Assembly: GCF_017573505.1 (NCBI RefSeq)
Contig: NZ_JAGEOJ010000030.1
Coordinates: forward strand, 1 to 64,000
Reading direction: 5' to 3'
Source: Actinomadura barringtoniae
GTDB lineage: Bacteria > Actinomycetota > Actinomycetes > Streptosporangiales > Streptosporangiaceae
Length of the DNA: 64,000 nucleotides
Shown here one piece after another: positions 32,460 through 41,358 of this stretch. A program made the translations under genes and the position numbers. Positions within the stretch are counted from its first letter, which is position 1; each line of letters starts with the position of its first letter. The notes beneath the pieces were generated by a model that had not been told where the DNA came from, ran no database searches, and saw only the letters and a list, made by a program, of their open reading frames with translations.

Positions 32460-34273
32460 TGCCTACCCATCCAAGCCCCGACCACGCTGGCGACCTGCGG
32501 CTGCTCGAGGGCCTCCGCGACCGCCGGCCCGGGGCCGTCGCACACGTCTACAACGTGTACGGCCCACGGCTCTTCGACTACGCCGAGGCCCTCCTGCGCG
32601 ACCGGGACCTCGCCGTCGAAGCCGTCCGCGAGGCGCTGGTGGCCGCCCGCGAGCCCGCCGCCCTCCCCGACCTCGACCGTTTCCGCGCCTGGCTGTACGC
32701 CCTGGTCCGCGACGAGTGCCTGAGCCGCCTCGCCGACGGCCCCCGAGGCCACCCCCGCCTAGAGCCCGGCCGCATGGTCTTCCATTACGCCCTCACCGGC
32801 CCCACAGACCTAGAACGCGAAGCCGCCGACCTGGCCCGCCAACACGGCCTTGGAACGCTCGAAGTCTCCGAAGTCCTAGGCGTCTCCATCAACCAGGCCG
32901 CCACCCTCCAAACCGGCCCCCACCCCGAATCCGGCGCCGGCCCCACCCCCCTGACCACCCCCACGCCGCCGCATGCGCCCGCCCCTCCTCATGCGCCTGT
33001 GTCTCCGGACGCGCCGACTCCGCTTGGCGTGCCCGCATCGCCGAACATGCCCGCGCACCCGAGGGCGCCCGCAGCTGGGAATGCGCCCGCGCGGCCTGGG
33101 GTAACCGCGCCGCTGAGGGCGCCCGTGCGTCCGAACGCGCCTGGTGTGTCCCCGTCGTCCGCGCCGTCGGGCGCGCCCGACGTGGTGAACGGTCCCACAG
33201 CGCCAGGCGCGCCCGCTTCGGGGAGCGTGACCGCGCGGCCTGGGGCGCCTGCGCCGGAGGCCGTGTCTGCGCCGCCGGAGGCGTTCACGCCGTTGAGTGC
33301 GCCTGTGCCCCCGAACGGGCCTGGCCTGTCTCCGGGGTCCGCACAGGCAGGTGCACCTGGCCTGCCGAACGGACCCACGCCGTCTGGAACGCCTGCGCAG
33401 CCTGAGACGGCCGCGCCGTTGAGTGCGCCTGGTCTGTCCCCCATGCCCGCGCCGCCTCGGCCCACGCCGCGTAGTGCGCCTGCGGCCTCTCGTACGCCTG
33501 CGGGTGGGAAGGGGGTGCGGGTTGATAAGGGGCGGATGAAGGCGTTGACGCCTGCGGATGAGGTGCCGGATGTGCGGGTGGCGCCTGCACCGGGGGCTCC
33601 TCGGGTTAAGCGGGCGGCGCCTGGTGGGGGGAAGGGGCAGCGGAAGCGGGCTTGGGCTGCGGCTGGGGGAACGGTCGGGGTGATCCTGCTGGCGGGGGGT
33701 GTGCTCACGCTGGTGACGTTCGGGATTCCCAAGGCCAAGGACTACACGTCCGATGGCGGGACGCCGCAGGCTCCGCCCAGCGGGCTGGCGGCGGAGACGC
33801 CGGATACCCGGTTCGGGTCGCCGACTGTCTCGCCTAGCGCTTCGCCGTCGGCAAAGGGTGACGGGGGGCAGCAGCCCGGGGCTTCGGGGGCGCCTAGCCC
33901 TGGTGCCTCGTCGGCTCCACCTAGCAAGGCGCCGCCCAAGGCGAGGACGGAGAAGAAGCCGGGCGGGGGTGGGGGCACTGGGCATCTGATTGTGAACGAC
34001 AGTGGGTGTCATCGGATCGCGGCACCGGCTACGGGAAGGTGCACGGTGAGGTTGACGGCCTCGGGTGGGAGCGTTCACTGGTCGGTGGCCTCGGTCAACT
34101 CGGGGGTCGCGAGGCTCGCGGCGTCCGGGGGCGGAACGCTGGCGAGCGGGAGTTCTACCAGCGTGACGGTTTCGGTTTTGCCGACGGTCAGTTGTTACGC
34201 GCGCGGGTTCGGGTCGGGGTCGGTCGGGTTCGCGCCCGGCGGGTCGGCCACGATCTCTTATACGTGCTGGTGA
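32459..34273 (+). CDS. ECF-sigma-like domain fused to a TM helix and extracellular beta-sandwich domain
   Basis: The 604-residue protein has an N-terminal ECF region-2-like helix bundle (about 8-90: LLEGLRDRRPGAVAHVYNVY, GPRLFDYAEALLRDRDLAVE). A weak region-4-like HGLGTLEVSEVLGVSINQAA follows (about 128-147). Then come about 200 residues rich in Pro, Ala and Gly, a basic stretch with a TM helix near 395-420 (AAAGGTVGVILLAGGVLTLV), a linker, and a C-terminal BACON-like domain (about 505-604). That domain has four Cys, including GRCTVRLTASGGSVHWSV and SCYARGFGSG. Region 4 is too reduced to be sure of sigma activity. The GTG start overlaps an inverted repeat. Confidence 0.65.
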   Translation: MPTHPSPDHAGDLRLLEGLRDRRPGAVAHVYNVYGPRLFDYAEALLRDRDLAVEAVREALVAAREPAALPDLDRFRAWLYALVRDECLSRLADGPRGHPRLEPGRMVFHYALTGPTDLEREAADLARQHGLGTLEVSEVLGVSINQAATLQTGPHPESGAGPTPLTTPTPPHAPAPPHAPVSPDAPTPLGVPASPNMPAHPRAPAAGNAPARPGVTAPLRAPVRPNAPGVSPSSAPSGAPDVVNGPTAPGAPASGSVTARPGAPAPEAVSAPPEAFTPLSAPVPPNGPGLSPGSAQAGAPGLPNGPTPSGTPAQPETAAPLSAPGLSPMPAPPRPTPRSAPAASRTPAGGKGVRVDKGRMKALTPADEVPDVRVAPAPGAPRVKRAAPGGGKGQRKRAWAAAGGTVGVILLAGGVLTLVTFGIPKAKDYTSDGGTPQAPPSGLAAETPDTRFGSPTVSPSASPSAKGDGGQQPGASGAPSPGASSAPPSKAPPKARTEKKPGGGGGTGHLIVNDSGCHRIAAPATGRCTVRLTASGGSVHWSVASVNSGVARLAASGGGTLASGSSTSVTVSVLPTVSCYARGFGSGSVGFAPGGSATISYTCW

Positions 34274-35353
34274 TCAGAAGCAGGCGTACGAGCGGAGCTG
34301 GGCCAGGGCATCGTCGGGGGTGAGGGACGGCGCCACCAGGGTGGTCTCGTCGTCTGTGCAGGTGACCGCGCCGGACGAGTCGACGGTGCAGGTGCGGCCA
34401 TGGTGCCATTCGCCGAAGACCAGGCCGACGGTGCCTCGGGTGACGAGGGGTACTACTACGTCGTCGTCCTGGCCGGGCGTGGAGATCCAGTACGTGGGGA
34501 CGTCGCGGCCGCGGGTGGGGCTGAGGTCGGGGTTGGCCTGCTCCGCCTCGGCCATGAGCATGTCGAGTTCCAGGTGTTCGACGGCCTCCTCCAGCAGGTC
34601 GCAGACGTGCAGGCGGGGCGCGAGGGACTGGATGAGGCCGTCGTCGAAGGCGCCCTCGAACATGCGGTTCAGCTCGTTCCGCGAAAGGACCACCTTCGCG
34701 TCGCGGGACAGGAGATCGACCAGCATGGCGCGCATGAAGCCGTTGGCACCGGGGCCGACCACACCCAGGCCGGAGGGGCGGGCCAGCTCTTCAGCTGAGC
34801 GGAGCGGTGTTGGCGGTTTGGGGGAACGGGCGGGCCGGGGGAGTGCGGGGAGGGGTCTTGTCATCTGTTGATGGAGTGCGAAGGCCAGGAGGAGTAGGAC
34901 TACCGCGATGACGGTCGGCCAGATGCCAGGGGTCGGGTCTTCTGCGGCAGGGGCCGCGGCCGGGGTGGCCTTGGCGGCTGGGGTGGTGACGATGGTTTTG
35001 GTGGGTGCGGGGGTGTCGGGGGCTGGGTTGTGTTGAACGGGGCGGTGTTGAACGGGGCGGGGTTGGGGCTTGGGCTGCCGGGGGGCCGCCTTGACGGGCT
35101 TGGCCGGCTTGGTGGGGGTGTGGTGGGCGGGGCGCGACTTGTGAGAGGCCCCGCCTCGTACTGGCTTGCGGAACGCGCGGCCCAGGTCGGGGTGCTCGGC
35201 GGTGATCTCGTGCCGGAGATTCCGGCAGAGCCGGCCGCCGTTGATCAGCGAGGCGGCGGCGCCCTGGAGCTTGACGCAGTCGGCGGCGGACGCGGTCGAC
35301 GGCGCGCAGAGCAGCAGGACGAGTGCCGCGATGAGCAGCGCGAATGCCTTCAC
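34274..35353 (-). CDS. Signal-peptide-bearing single-pass membrane protein
   Basis: The 359-residue protein starts with a clear signal peptide (KAFALLIAALVLLLCAPSTASA). An extracellular segment with two Cys (ADCVKLQGAAASLINGGRLC), a basic Pro/Lys-rich stretch and a TM helix near 147-165 follow. The cytoplasmic domain contains GANGFMRAMLVDLLSRDAKV and VVLSRNELNRMFEG. From memory that part resembles the domain following LysM/TM segments in SARP-linked actinomycete membrane proteins. The GTG at 35353 has GGAGGTGG upstream. Its stop abuts the converging sigma-like gene (TGATCA). Function unknown. Confidence 0.65.
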   Translation of the reverse strand: MKAFALLIAALVLLLCAPSTASAADCVKLQGAAASLINGGRLCRNLRHEITAEHPDLGRAFRKPVRGGASHKSRPAHHTPTKPAKPVKAAPRQPKPQPRPVQHRPVQHNPAPDTPAPTKTIVTTPAAKATPAAAPAAEDPTPGIWPTVIAVVLLLLAFALHQQMTRPLPALPRPARSPKPPTPLRSAEELARPSGLGVVGPGANGFMRAMLVDLLSRDAKVVLSRNELNRMFEGAFDDGLIQSLAPRLHVCDLLEEAVEHLELDMLMAEAEQANPDLSPTRGRDVPTYWISTPGQDDDVVVPLVTRGTVGLVFGEWHHGRTCTVDSSGAVTCTDDETTLVAPSLTPDDALAQLRSYACF

Positions 35354-35458
35354 GGGTGGCCACCTCCCCCGACGATGCCCCGTGATCAGTGACCTGATGT
35401 AATCAGCGCCGGTCGGGTGGGTGGGGGAGGGTGACACGGGGTTGGGAGATCCGTGATC

Positions 35459-35478
35459 ACACCGATACCGATCGGTGT
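35459..35478. promoter_or_regulatory. Inverted repeat between divergent genes
   Basis: ACACCGAT and ATCGGTGT form perfect 8-bp arms around ACCG. The site is 85 bases upstream of the EspR-like gene and 106 bases upstream of the leftward membrane protein gene. It is a plausible operator for the EspR-like HTH protein. Confidence 0.45.
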
Positions 35479-35562
35479 CGTCCGTGTCCCTGGCTGACGG
35501 GAAGGCGTTCGGTCAACTAAAGTCATCGGGCACGGCGACAGAGCAGGGGGCGTGGGGAACAG

Positions 35563-36030
35563 GTGGCTCAGGATCGGGCGGGGGCGGTTCACGGCATCGC
35601 TCCGGGAGCGACGCTCGCGGAGAAGATCGAATGGCTGATCCGGAACATGTGGCCCGCGGAGGTTCCGCCGGCCCGCAACAACGTCGAGACGGCGGCCGCG
35701 ATCGCCAGGGCGACGGGCGAGGACATCTCGTCCACGACGGTGTGGAAGCTGCGCACGGGGCGGCAGGACAACCCGCAGCTGCGCACGCTGACCGCGCTGG
35801 CGAACTTCTTCGGCGTGCCGATCGGCTACTTCGGCTTTCCCGGTGAGGCCGACCCGATCGACGACGACCTGACGTTCAAGGCGCTGCGGCGCGAGGTCGC
35901 GGGCGGTGTGGTGCGTTCGGAGGTGCTGCGCGCGCTGGTCGACCTGTCTCCGGAGGCGCGCTGGGTCGTCGACGAGATGATCCTCGCCGCCGCCCAGGCC
36001 GACCGGAAGCGCAAGAAGGCTCAGGGCTGA
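35563..36030 (+). CDS. EspR-like XRE regulator
   Basis: The 155-residue HTH protein resembles mycobacterial EspR in layout: an N-terminal helix (TLAEKIEWLIRNMWP), HTH with DISSTTVWKLRTGRQDNPQL, then TLTALANFFGVPIGYF and a C-terminal helical dimerisation part (LRALVDLSPEARWVVDEMIL). EspR is a nucleoid-associated regulator of type VII secretion and cell-wall genes; no ESX genes are visible here, but cell-envelope proteins lie on both sides. The GTG at 35563 begins the conserved part. Its 3' end overlaps the converging beta-propeller gene by ten bases. Confidence 0.75.
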   Translation: MAQDRAGAVHGIAPGATLAEKIEWLIRNMWPAEVPPARNNVETAAAIARATGEDISSTTVWKLRTGRQDNPQLRTLTALANFFGVPIGYFGFPGEADPIDDDLTFKALRREVAGGVVRSEVLRALVDLSPEARWVVDEMILAAAQADRKRKKAQG

Positions 36031-38381
36031 GGGGTTCGCCAGAGGGTGGGGACGTCGTCGTCCTGGCCTACCGCGACCAGGTCCGTGCCGAGCACGGCCA
36101 GGGCGTTCAGGCGTTGCGGGCCGTCGCCGTCCAGGGCACGTCCGTGCGGCCGGATCGGGCGCCAGGTCGCACCGTCCGCCGAGGCCCACATGGCGGCGTC
36201 GCCGGACGTCTCGCCGCCGAGGGCGAAGCCGCGCGGGGTGGCGACGACCGCGTTCAGCGTCGCCGGGATCGCCTGGCCGCGCCATGTCCGTCCCGCGTCG
36301 CCGGAGAACGCGACCACACCGGCGCCGATCGCCACGACCGCGTCACCGCGTGCGGTGACCTGGCTGAGCGGACCCAGGTTCGCGGGCATCGTGACGGCGG
36401 TCCATTTGCCGCCGTCGGCGGAGAGCCAGGCCTCGGCGTGGTCCTTGCCGCCGACAGCGACGTATCCCTTGGACACCGCCGCTACGTCGCTCGCCTTCAG
36501 GTCGGAACGCGTCCAGCGCGATAGGTCGTCGGAACGCCAGGCGTTGTCGCCGACCACCACGTAGCCGCTCGTGCCGTACGCGGCGCCCGACAGGGTGCCG
36601 TGCACTCCGCCGGCCGGGTGCCATGAGGCGCCGTCGGGGGACGTGGCGATCGTGCTGCCGCCGACCGTCACCCAGCCGTGCGGGCCGTACGTGGCGGCCG
36701 TGAGGCGCTGCGCCCCGGCGCCGCCCAGGCCGTCGCCCGCGGAACGGGTCCACTTCTCGCCGTCCCGCGTGCTCCACACCGCCGCGTCGCCGCCCGCGCT
36801 GCCGATCGCCAGGATCGTTCCACCGCCGGCCACCAGCCGCTTGATCGTACGGTCGGGGGTGACGGCGCCCGGGACGCCCAGCAGGTCCACGTCGCCGTGG
36901 CGGCTGCCCGGCGCGGTCAGGTAGGCGCCGCCCGTCTGCGTGCCCGCGACCAGCACGCCCTTCGGCAGCGCCGCCGCGACCTGCGCGGCCCGGCCGCCGT
37001 CGGTCGCCAGGCGCTCCACGTTCTGCCAGTTGACGCCGTCGGTTGTGCGCTGAACGGCCACGCGGCCGTCGGTCAGCGGGACCAGGGCCGCCAGTCCGCT
37101 GTCGCTGCCGCCGAGCGCGCCCAGCCGGTCGTACGTGCGCCGGTCGATCATGCTCGCGCGCGCCCAGCCCACCCCGTCGGCCGAACGGAAGAACACCGCG
37201 ATCTTCCGCTTCTTCTTGGAGTCCTTGCGTTCACCCTCACGGGCCGCATAGAGCCCGCCGGGCCCGGACGCCAGCGCGACGATCGGTCCGTGCGACCCGT
37301 CGCTCTGTGGAACGTCGGCCTTGGTCCACGTACGCGCGTCGACCGAACGCCACAGGGCGCCCTTGCGATCCTGCATGACGACGTTGCGCCCGTGCGCGGC
37401 GACCCGCACGGGCTCAGCGTCCACGGCCGTCTCGACGCGCTGCCACGCCACGCCGTCGGGTGATGTCCACGCCACCGCCCGTCCCTGGGAGGACGTGCCG
37501 ACCCCGACGAAACCGAGCTCGCTGAAGGCCAGGCCCGCGACCTTGTCGCCTGGGCTGAACGAGCCCGCGCGCCGAGTCCACTCCTGCCCGTCCGCGCTGG
37601 TCCACGCCGCCTCGCCGAGCGCCACCCAGCCCTTGGGGCCGGCGGCGACCGCGGCCGGGACGCCGTCGGTGTTGACCGCACGCCACGCCTTGCCTCCGTC
37701 GGTGGTCACGAGGAACTGGCCGCGAGGCTGATCGATGGTCTCGCTGCCGACGGCCACCGCGGTGTTTCCCTTGACCGCGACCCCGCTGACCGCCTGCTCG
37801 TGCCCGTCGTACATCGCCGGGGGCACGGCGAAGACCTGATCCGCTTTCCGCGCGCCGCCGCCCTGGCCTTCCCCAGGCTTGTCATCCCCCATGAGGCGGA
37901 ATCCCTGCCAGACGCCCAATCCGGCCGCGACGACGACAACGACCGCGAGTCCAGGGCGTATGAGCCGCTGCAGCCCGGAGCGGGGCGGCGTGGGCAGCCC
38001 TCTGGGCCGGATGAACGCCGCATCCCCCGCAGGCGCGGCCGGTGCCGGTCGCGCCCAGGCCTGCTCCCGCGCAGCAGGAGGTCGAGCCTGCGTGGCGGGC
38101 CTTCGCGCCGCCTCCTGGGGAAAAGGCCTGGGCGTCCAGGGCATGGCGTCCGCCTGCCCCTGGCTGGGTGGGTGAGGTGCGGGGGTGCTCTTGGGCGGCG
38201 GGACCCAGGGAGGTGGGGGCGGCGCCGGCTCCTCGGAAGGAGGCGGAGGTGTGGGAGAGGCACGCCAGCTGGCTACGAGCTTGTCCTCGGGTTCGGCATT
38301 GCCCCAGCTGGGTGGAACGGGGGTCGGGGCGGAGTCGCCCCGATCCTCGCCCCGTTCCTCGTGCCGGTCGTCAGTGCCCAC
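36021..38381 (-). CDS. Single-pass membrane protein with extracellular beta-propeller (sialidase-like repeats)
   Basis: The 786-residue protein has a cytoplasmic Pro-rich N-terminus (1-140), a TM helix near 147-165 (PGLAVVVVVAAGLGVWQGF), and about 600 extracellular residues of repeated blades with the motif S-x-D-G-x-x-W (for example TTDGGKAWRAV, TSADGQEWTRR, TSPDGVAWQRV, RSADGVGWARA, TTDGVNWQNV). These are BNR/sialidase-type beta-propeller repeats; catalytic sialidase residues are not evident. The GTG at 38381 follows GAGGGGG. It probably mediates surface binding. It converges on the EspR-like gene with a ten-base overlap. Confidence 0.75.
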   Translation of the reverse strand: MGTDDRHEERGEDRGDSAPTPVPPSWGNAEPEDKLVASWRASPTPPPPSEEPAPPPPPWVPPPKSTPAPHPPSQGQADAMPWTPRPFPQEAARRPATQARPPAAREQAWARPAPAAPAGDAAFIRPRGLPTPPRSGLQRLIRPGLAVVVVVAAGLGVWQGFRLMGDDKPGEGQGGGARKADQVFAVPPAMYDGHEQAVSGVAVKGNTAVAVGSETIDQPRGQFLVTTDGGKAWRAVNTDGVPAAVAAGPKGWVALGEAAWTSADGQEWTRRAGSFSPGDKVAGLAFSELGFVGVGTSSQGRAVAWTSPDGVAWQRVETAVDAEPVRVAAHGRNVVMQDRKGALWRSVDARTWTKADVPQSDGSHGPIVALASGPGGLYAAREGERKDSKKKRKIAVFFRSADGVGWARASMIDRRTYDRLGALGGSDSGLAALVPLTDGRVAVQRTTDGVNWQNVERLATDGGRAAQVAAALPKGVLVAGTQTGGAYLTAPGSRHGDVDLLGVPGAVTPDRTIKRLVAGGGTILAIGSAGGDAAVWSTRDGEKWTRSAGDGLGGAGAQRLTAATYGPHGWVTVGGSTIATSPDGASWHPAGGVHGTLSGAAYGTSGYVVVGDNAWRSDDLSRWTRSDLKASDVAAVSKGYVAVGGKDHAEAWLSADGGKWTAVTMPANLGPLSQVTARGDAVVAIGAGVVAFSGDAGRTWRGQAIPATLNAVVATPRGFALGGETSGDAAMWASADGATWRPIRPHGRALDGDGPQRLNALAVLGTDLVAVGQDDDVPTLWRTPQP

Positions 38382-38438
38382 GTTCGCCCCCTCGTGCGAG
38401 GGAAAGTGTACGAAAGTGGGAGGTGGTGGCCCAGTGGC

Positions 38439-38798
38439 CTAGTGGGTGAGAGCGTCGTGGACGCGGCCTGCGTGACGTGCGGCTTCGAGGCAGGCGACTC
38501 GGTCTGCGGGGTTCAGGGTGCGGGAAGTGGCGGCCACGAGGGCCTGGGTCACCAAGAGGGAGAACGTGGCGGCCTGGGTGGGCTCGGGGCTGTACATCTT
38601 GAGGGACGGGGCGGCGGACAGTGCCCACCAGGCGTCGCTGGCCTCGGCGAGGGCCGGGTTGTAGACGGGGTGGTCGGCGGCCAGGGCGGTGGCGCAGCGT
38701 TCCATGAGCTCGACGCCGGCGAAGGTGGCGGCCATCAGGCTGGGCAGGTCGCAGGCGGAGCGGATGCGGTCCGTTGCGTAAACGATGTGGTCGTTCAT
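38439..38798 (-). CDS. Small hypothetical helical protein
   Basis: The 119-residue soluble protein is mostly helical, beginning MNDHIVYATDRIRSACDLPS and ending HAGRVHDALTH. No motif or membrane segment is seen, and I do not recognise the family. Codon use is typical of the neighbourhood. It lies 57 bases upstream of the beta-propeller gene in the same direction, so it could be the first gene of that unit. Confidence 0.55.
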   Translation of the reverse strand: MNDHIVYATDRIRSACDLPSLMAATFAGVELMERCATALAADHPVYNPALAEASDAWWALSAAPSLKMYSPEPTQAATFSLLVTQALVAATSRTLNPADRVACLEAARHAGRVHDALTH

Positions 38799-38889
38799 GG
38801 GTGTCCCCGTTCACCAGAATCATTGGTGCTCTTAGTGTGTCCACTGTGGGTGACGGACGTCAATCATTGTTGGTGTGTGTCGGGATTGA

Positions 38890-39906
38890 TTACTTGAAGT
38901 GCTGAGTGATGGTGTGGAACGAGAGCTTGGGCGCCCAGCGGCCGGTGCGTGCATAGTCGGGGAAGACCTTCACCACGGAGAACCCGGCCATGTCCATGTC
39001 GAGCTTGGGGTTGCGCATGTACGGGGACTCGGTCTCGATGAAGTTGTAGACGAACGTGCCGTGGACGCCCTGTCTCTCGTGAACGGTCAGGCACTCGTCG
39101 ATGTAGCGGGCCTGCACGCGTTCGTCGCGTACGTGGTGGCCTTTGATGACCGGCGGGTTCTTCGTCCAGTCGATGATGTCGAAGCCATCGCCGCCCCGCT
39201 TGTCGGCACCTCGGTAGGTGCAGCAGCCGAACTCGGTGATGATGACGGGCTTGCGGTGGCGGTGCAGCGCGCGGACATCTGAGGCGTAGGTCTTCTCGTT
39301 CGAGGAATCCCGGTAGAGGTCTATGCCGACCATGTCGAAGCCCTGCCAGGCAACGTCCTCCCATACGCCGGAGGAGTACGTGATCGGGCCATGGAAAATC
39401 GAGCGGACGGTGGTGAGGGCCGTGGCCAGGAAGTTGTTGAGGCGCTGGTTGTAGTCGGGGGTCGTGGCCAGGGCCTGGGCGCGCTCGATGTAGTTCTTAC
39501 CGGGGACCAGGCCGTCCATGAAGATGGTGAGCTCGCAGCCTAGGGACAGACCCGCTTTGAGGCGCTCGGCAACGTGGCCGACTGCCTTGATGAACGCGAG
39601 GGTCTCACGGGCACCCTTGTCGAACTGGCGAGGCTCGAACCAGACCTTCAGCCCCTCGGCGGTCGCTATTTCAGCGGCTTCGGTAAGGCGGTGCAGGTCC
39701 GAGCCCAGGAGCAGGATGCCCGTGCAATGGAGCTGGTGGCGGATCGCCTTGATGTCGTGCCGTACGTAGGGGGTAAGCCAGACCTCGCGTTCGGTGTCGT
39801 AGTTCATGCCGCGCAAGGGGATGCGGGTGGAGGCCTGGACGGGGGTCGCGTAGGCGGCCGTCAGGGCGGCAGCGCCTACGAGTACGGTCCTTCGTTCGAT
39901 GGTCAT
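38890..39906 (-). CDS. Exported TIM-barrel glycoside-hydrolase-like protein
   Basis: The 338-residue protein starts MTIERRTVLVGAAALTAAYA, a signal sequence, possibly Tat-like with R-R in the n-region. The barrel shows RGMNYDTEREVWLTP, GLKVWFEPRQFDKGARETL, LGCELTIFMDGLVPG, FDMVGIDLYRD and KPVIITEFGCCTYRGADKRG. The Glu in T-E-F-G-C is placed like a GH catalytic nucleophile on strand 7, and the Glu in G-C-E-L like an acid/base on strand 4. Relatives are sometimes labelled 'abortive infection protein' without evidence I know of. Substrate unknown. Confidence 0.7.
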   Translation of the reverse strand: MTIERRTVLVGAAALTAAYATPVQASTRIPLRGMNYDTEREVWLTPYVRHDIKAIRHQLHCTGILLLGSDLHRLTEAAEIATAEGLKVWFEPRQFDKGARETLAFIKAVGHVAERLKAGLSLGCELTIFMDGLVPGKNYIERAQALATTPDYNQRLNNFLATALTTVRSIFHGPITYSSGVWEDVAWQGFDMVGIDLYRDSSNEKTYASDVRALHRHRKPVIITEFGCCTYRGADKRGGDGFDIIDWTKNPPVIKGHHVRDERVQARYIDECLTVHERQGVHGTFVYNFIETESPYMRNPKLDMDMAGFSVVKVFPDYARTGRWAPKLSFHTITQHFK

Positions 39907-40027
39907 GGGCCTACTTTTCGCGGGGAGCGCCCGCACGGGCATCGGCCGTTAAGCCATTGCGCCTAGACCAAAGACGCTCCCGTCACGACCAAGGTCAGTC
40001 CCGGGCCAGGAGTAGCCCCGGCCAAGG

Positions 40028-40741
40028 TCAGTCCTGGAAACGGGGTGCCTTCATGTGGACGAGGCTGTCCTGCTTGTGGACGCGCTCGTCGTGGCCGATC
40101 TGGCGCAGCAGGTCGGCCACCGTGTCGTAGTGGCCGTACTCAGCGCTGTAGGTCGTGGGCGCGGGGCGGAGTTCCAGCTCGGGGTGCTCGGCGACGTAGC
40201 TCATGTACTCGTGCTCGGCGTGGTCCTCGAAGTCGGCGTTCAGGCGGTAGCTGAGCTCCGGCTTCACCAGGAAGAGCAGCCAGGACACGTGGTAGTAGAA
40301 GAACGCCACCAGCCATGGCGCGGCGCGGTGCAGCAGGAAGGACTGCCTGTGCCCTTCGCGCTGAACGAGGTCCTGCAGGATCAGCAGGTGCCACTGCTCG
40401 TTGTCCTGCTCCTCGCGGGTTTCGAGAATGCGGTCGTACACGCGCTTGGCGAGGGCGGAACGGCGCCGGTGCCGGGACATCGAGAAGGAGCCCATGCGTT
40501 CCCACGCCTGGTACGGCACGCGGGCGATGAACTCCAGCATCGTGAACTTCACCAGCGTGCGCTCACGCCCGTAGACCAGGTCCATCTGCTTGAACAGCAT
40601 CCGCGCCAGCAGGCCGTACCGCAGACGGGGTGCCTCCAGCGTGTCGATCTGCGCGGCGCGCAGCTCCCACGCGGACAGCTTGGGCGGAGCGCCCTGCGTA
40701 ACAGGCGCGAGGGCGGGGGTGGGGGCGGCGGTGATCGTCAT
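40028..40741 (-). CDS. Alternative-oxidase family diiron protein
   Basis: The 237-residue protein carries the four AOX iron-ligand motifs in order: ILETREEQDNEQWHLLIL (LET and NExxH equivalents), a membrane-associating WLVAFFYYHVSWLLFLV region, FEDHAEHEYMSYV (ExxxxH) and GHDERVHKQDSLVHM (DExxH). AOX oxidises quinol and reduces oxygen to water without proton pumping, on the inner face of the membrane. The motif spacing fits AOX better than ferritin or fatty acid desaturase. The ATG at 40741 follows an open but unconserved stretch. It is monocistronic by context. AOX is uncommon in actinomycetes. Confidence 0.75.
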   Translation of the reverse strand: MTITAAPTPALAPVTQGAPPKLSAWELRAAQIDTLEAPRLRYGLLARMLFKQMDLVYGRERTLVKFTMLEFIARVPYQAWERMGSFSMSRHRRRSALAKRVYDRILETREEQDNEQWHLLILQDLVQREGHRQSFLLHRAAPWLVAFFYYHVSWLLFLVKPELSYRLNADFEDHAEHEYMSYVAEHPELELRPAPTTYSAEYGHYDTVADLLRQIGHDERVHKQDSLVHMKAPRFQD

Positions 40742-40948
40742 CGTCTCGTCCGTTCGTCGCGGTGGTTGATCCGCTTCGATGTTGCGTGGACGGCGACCAC
40801 CGCGGCGTCGGCCGCGGAGATGCTCTTGGACTACCGCGCTGGATGTTCTTCCCGGTGAACGAGCTGCGCCGTGAGGATGGCGCACCGCGCGCCCGTACGT
40901 CGAGCGACGTAAGGGATCACCCCTAAGGGGCCGCCGGGCCCCAGGGCC

Positions 40949-41353
40949 CTAAGGGACGAGACCCGAGCGACCGGCCAGGTCGAGGGCGGCCTGCGAGGCC
41001 GGGGCGAGGAGGTCGCGCTCCGCACGTCCTACGTACAGGAACTCGTCCACCTCGCCCGTCGCGGCGAACTCGCCGTCGTAGTCGGCGGTGAAGCAGGCCA
41101 TCCGCACGGACGCGAACGCGGGCTGGTCGTGGGCGGGCGCGTGGACCACGCCGAGCTCGCGGAACGATCCGGGCTCGAGCTCGACGCCCAGCTCCTCGCG
41201 TACCTCGCGCGACAGCGCCGTCCAGTCGTCCTCGCCCGGCTCGCGCTTGCCGCCGGGGAGGTAGAGCAGGTCCCGTCCGCGCGACCGTACGGTCAGCATC
41301 CGGCCCTGGTCGGCGCGTACCCAGGCCACGACGTCGAGCACCGCTTGATCCAT
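40949..41353 (-). CDS. Nudix hydrolase
   Basis: The 134-residue protein has a canonical Nudix box GGKREPGEDDWTALSREV followed by REELGVEL (G-x5-E-x7-R-E-x2-E-E-x-G-V). MutT-like enzymes hydrolyse nucleoside diphosphates linked to another moiety. The GKREPGE variant with P-G-G-K is usual. The ATG at 41353 is six bases after the stop of the upstream oxidoreductase gene, so the two are cotranscribed. A GGGGCC/GGCCCC hairpin (40927-40942) may terminate this transcript. Confidence 0.92.
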   Translation of the reverse strand: MDQAVLDVVAWVRADQGRMLTVRSRGRDLLYLPGGKREPGEDDWTALSREVREELGVELEPGSFRELGVVHAPAHDQPAFASVRMACFTADYDGEFAATGEVDEFLYVGRAERDLLAPASQAALDLAGRSGLVP

Positions 41354-41358
41354 GTGGC

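Noticed and set aside
40028..40741. Fatty acid desaturase or ferritin alternative for the diiron protein
   Set aside because: His-box pattern of desaturases is absent and the LET/NExxH/ExxxxH/DExxH order fits AOX better.
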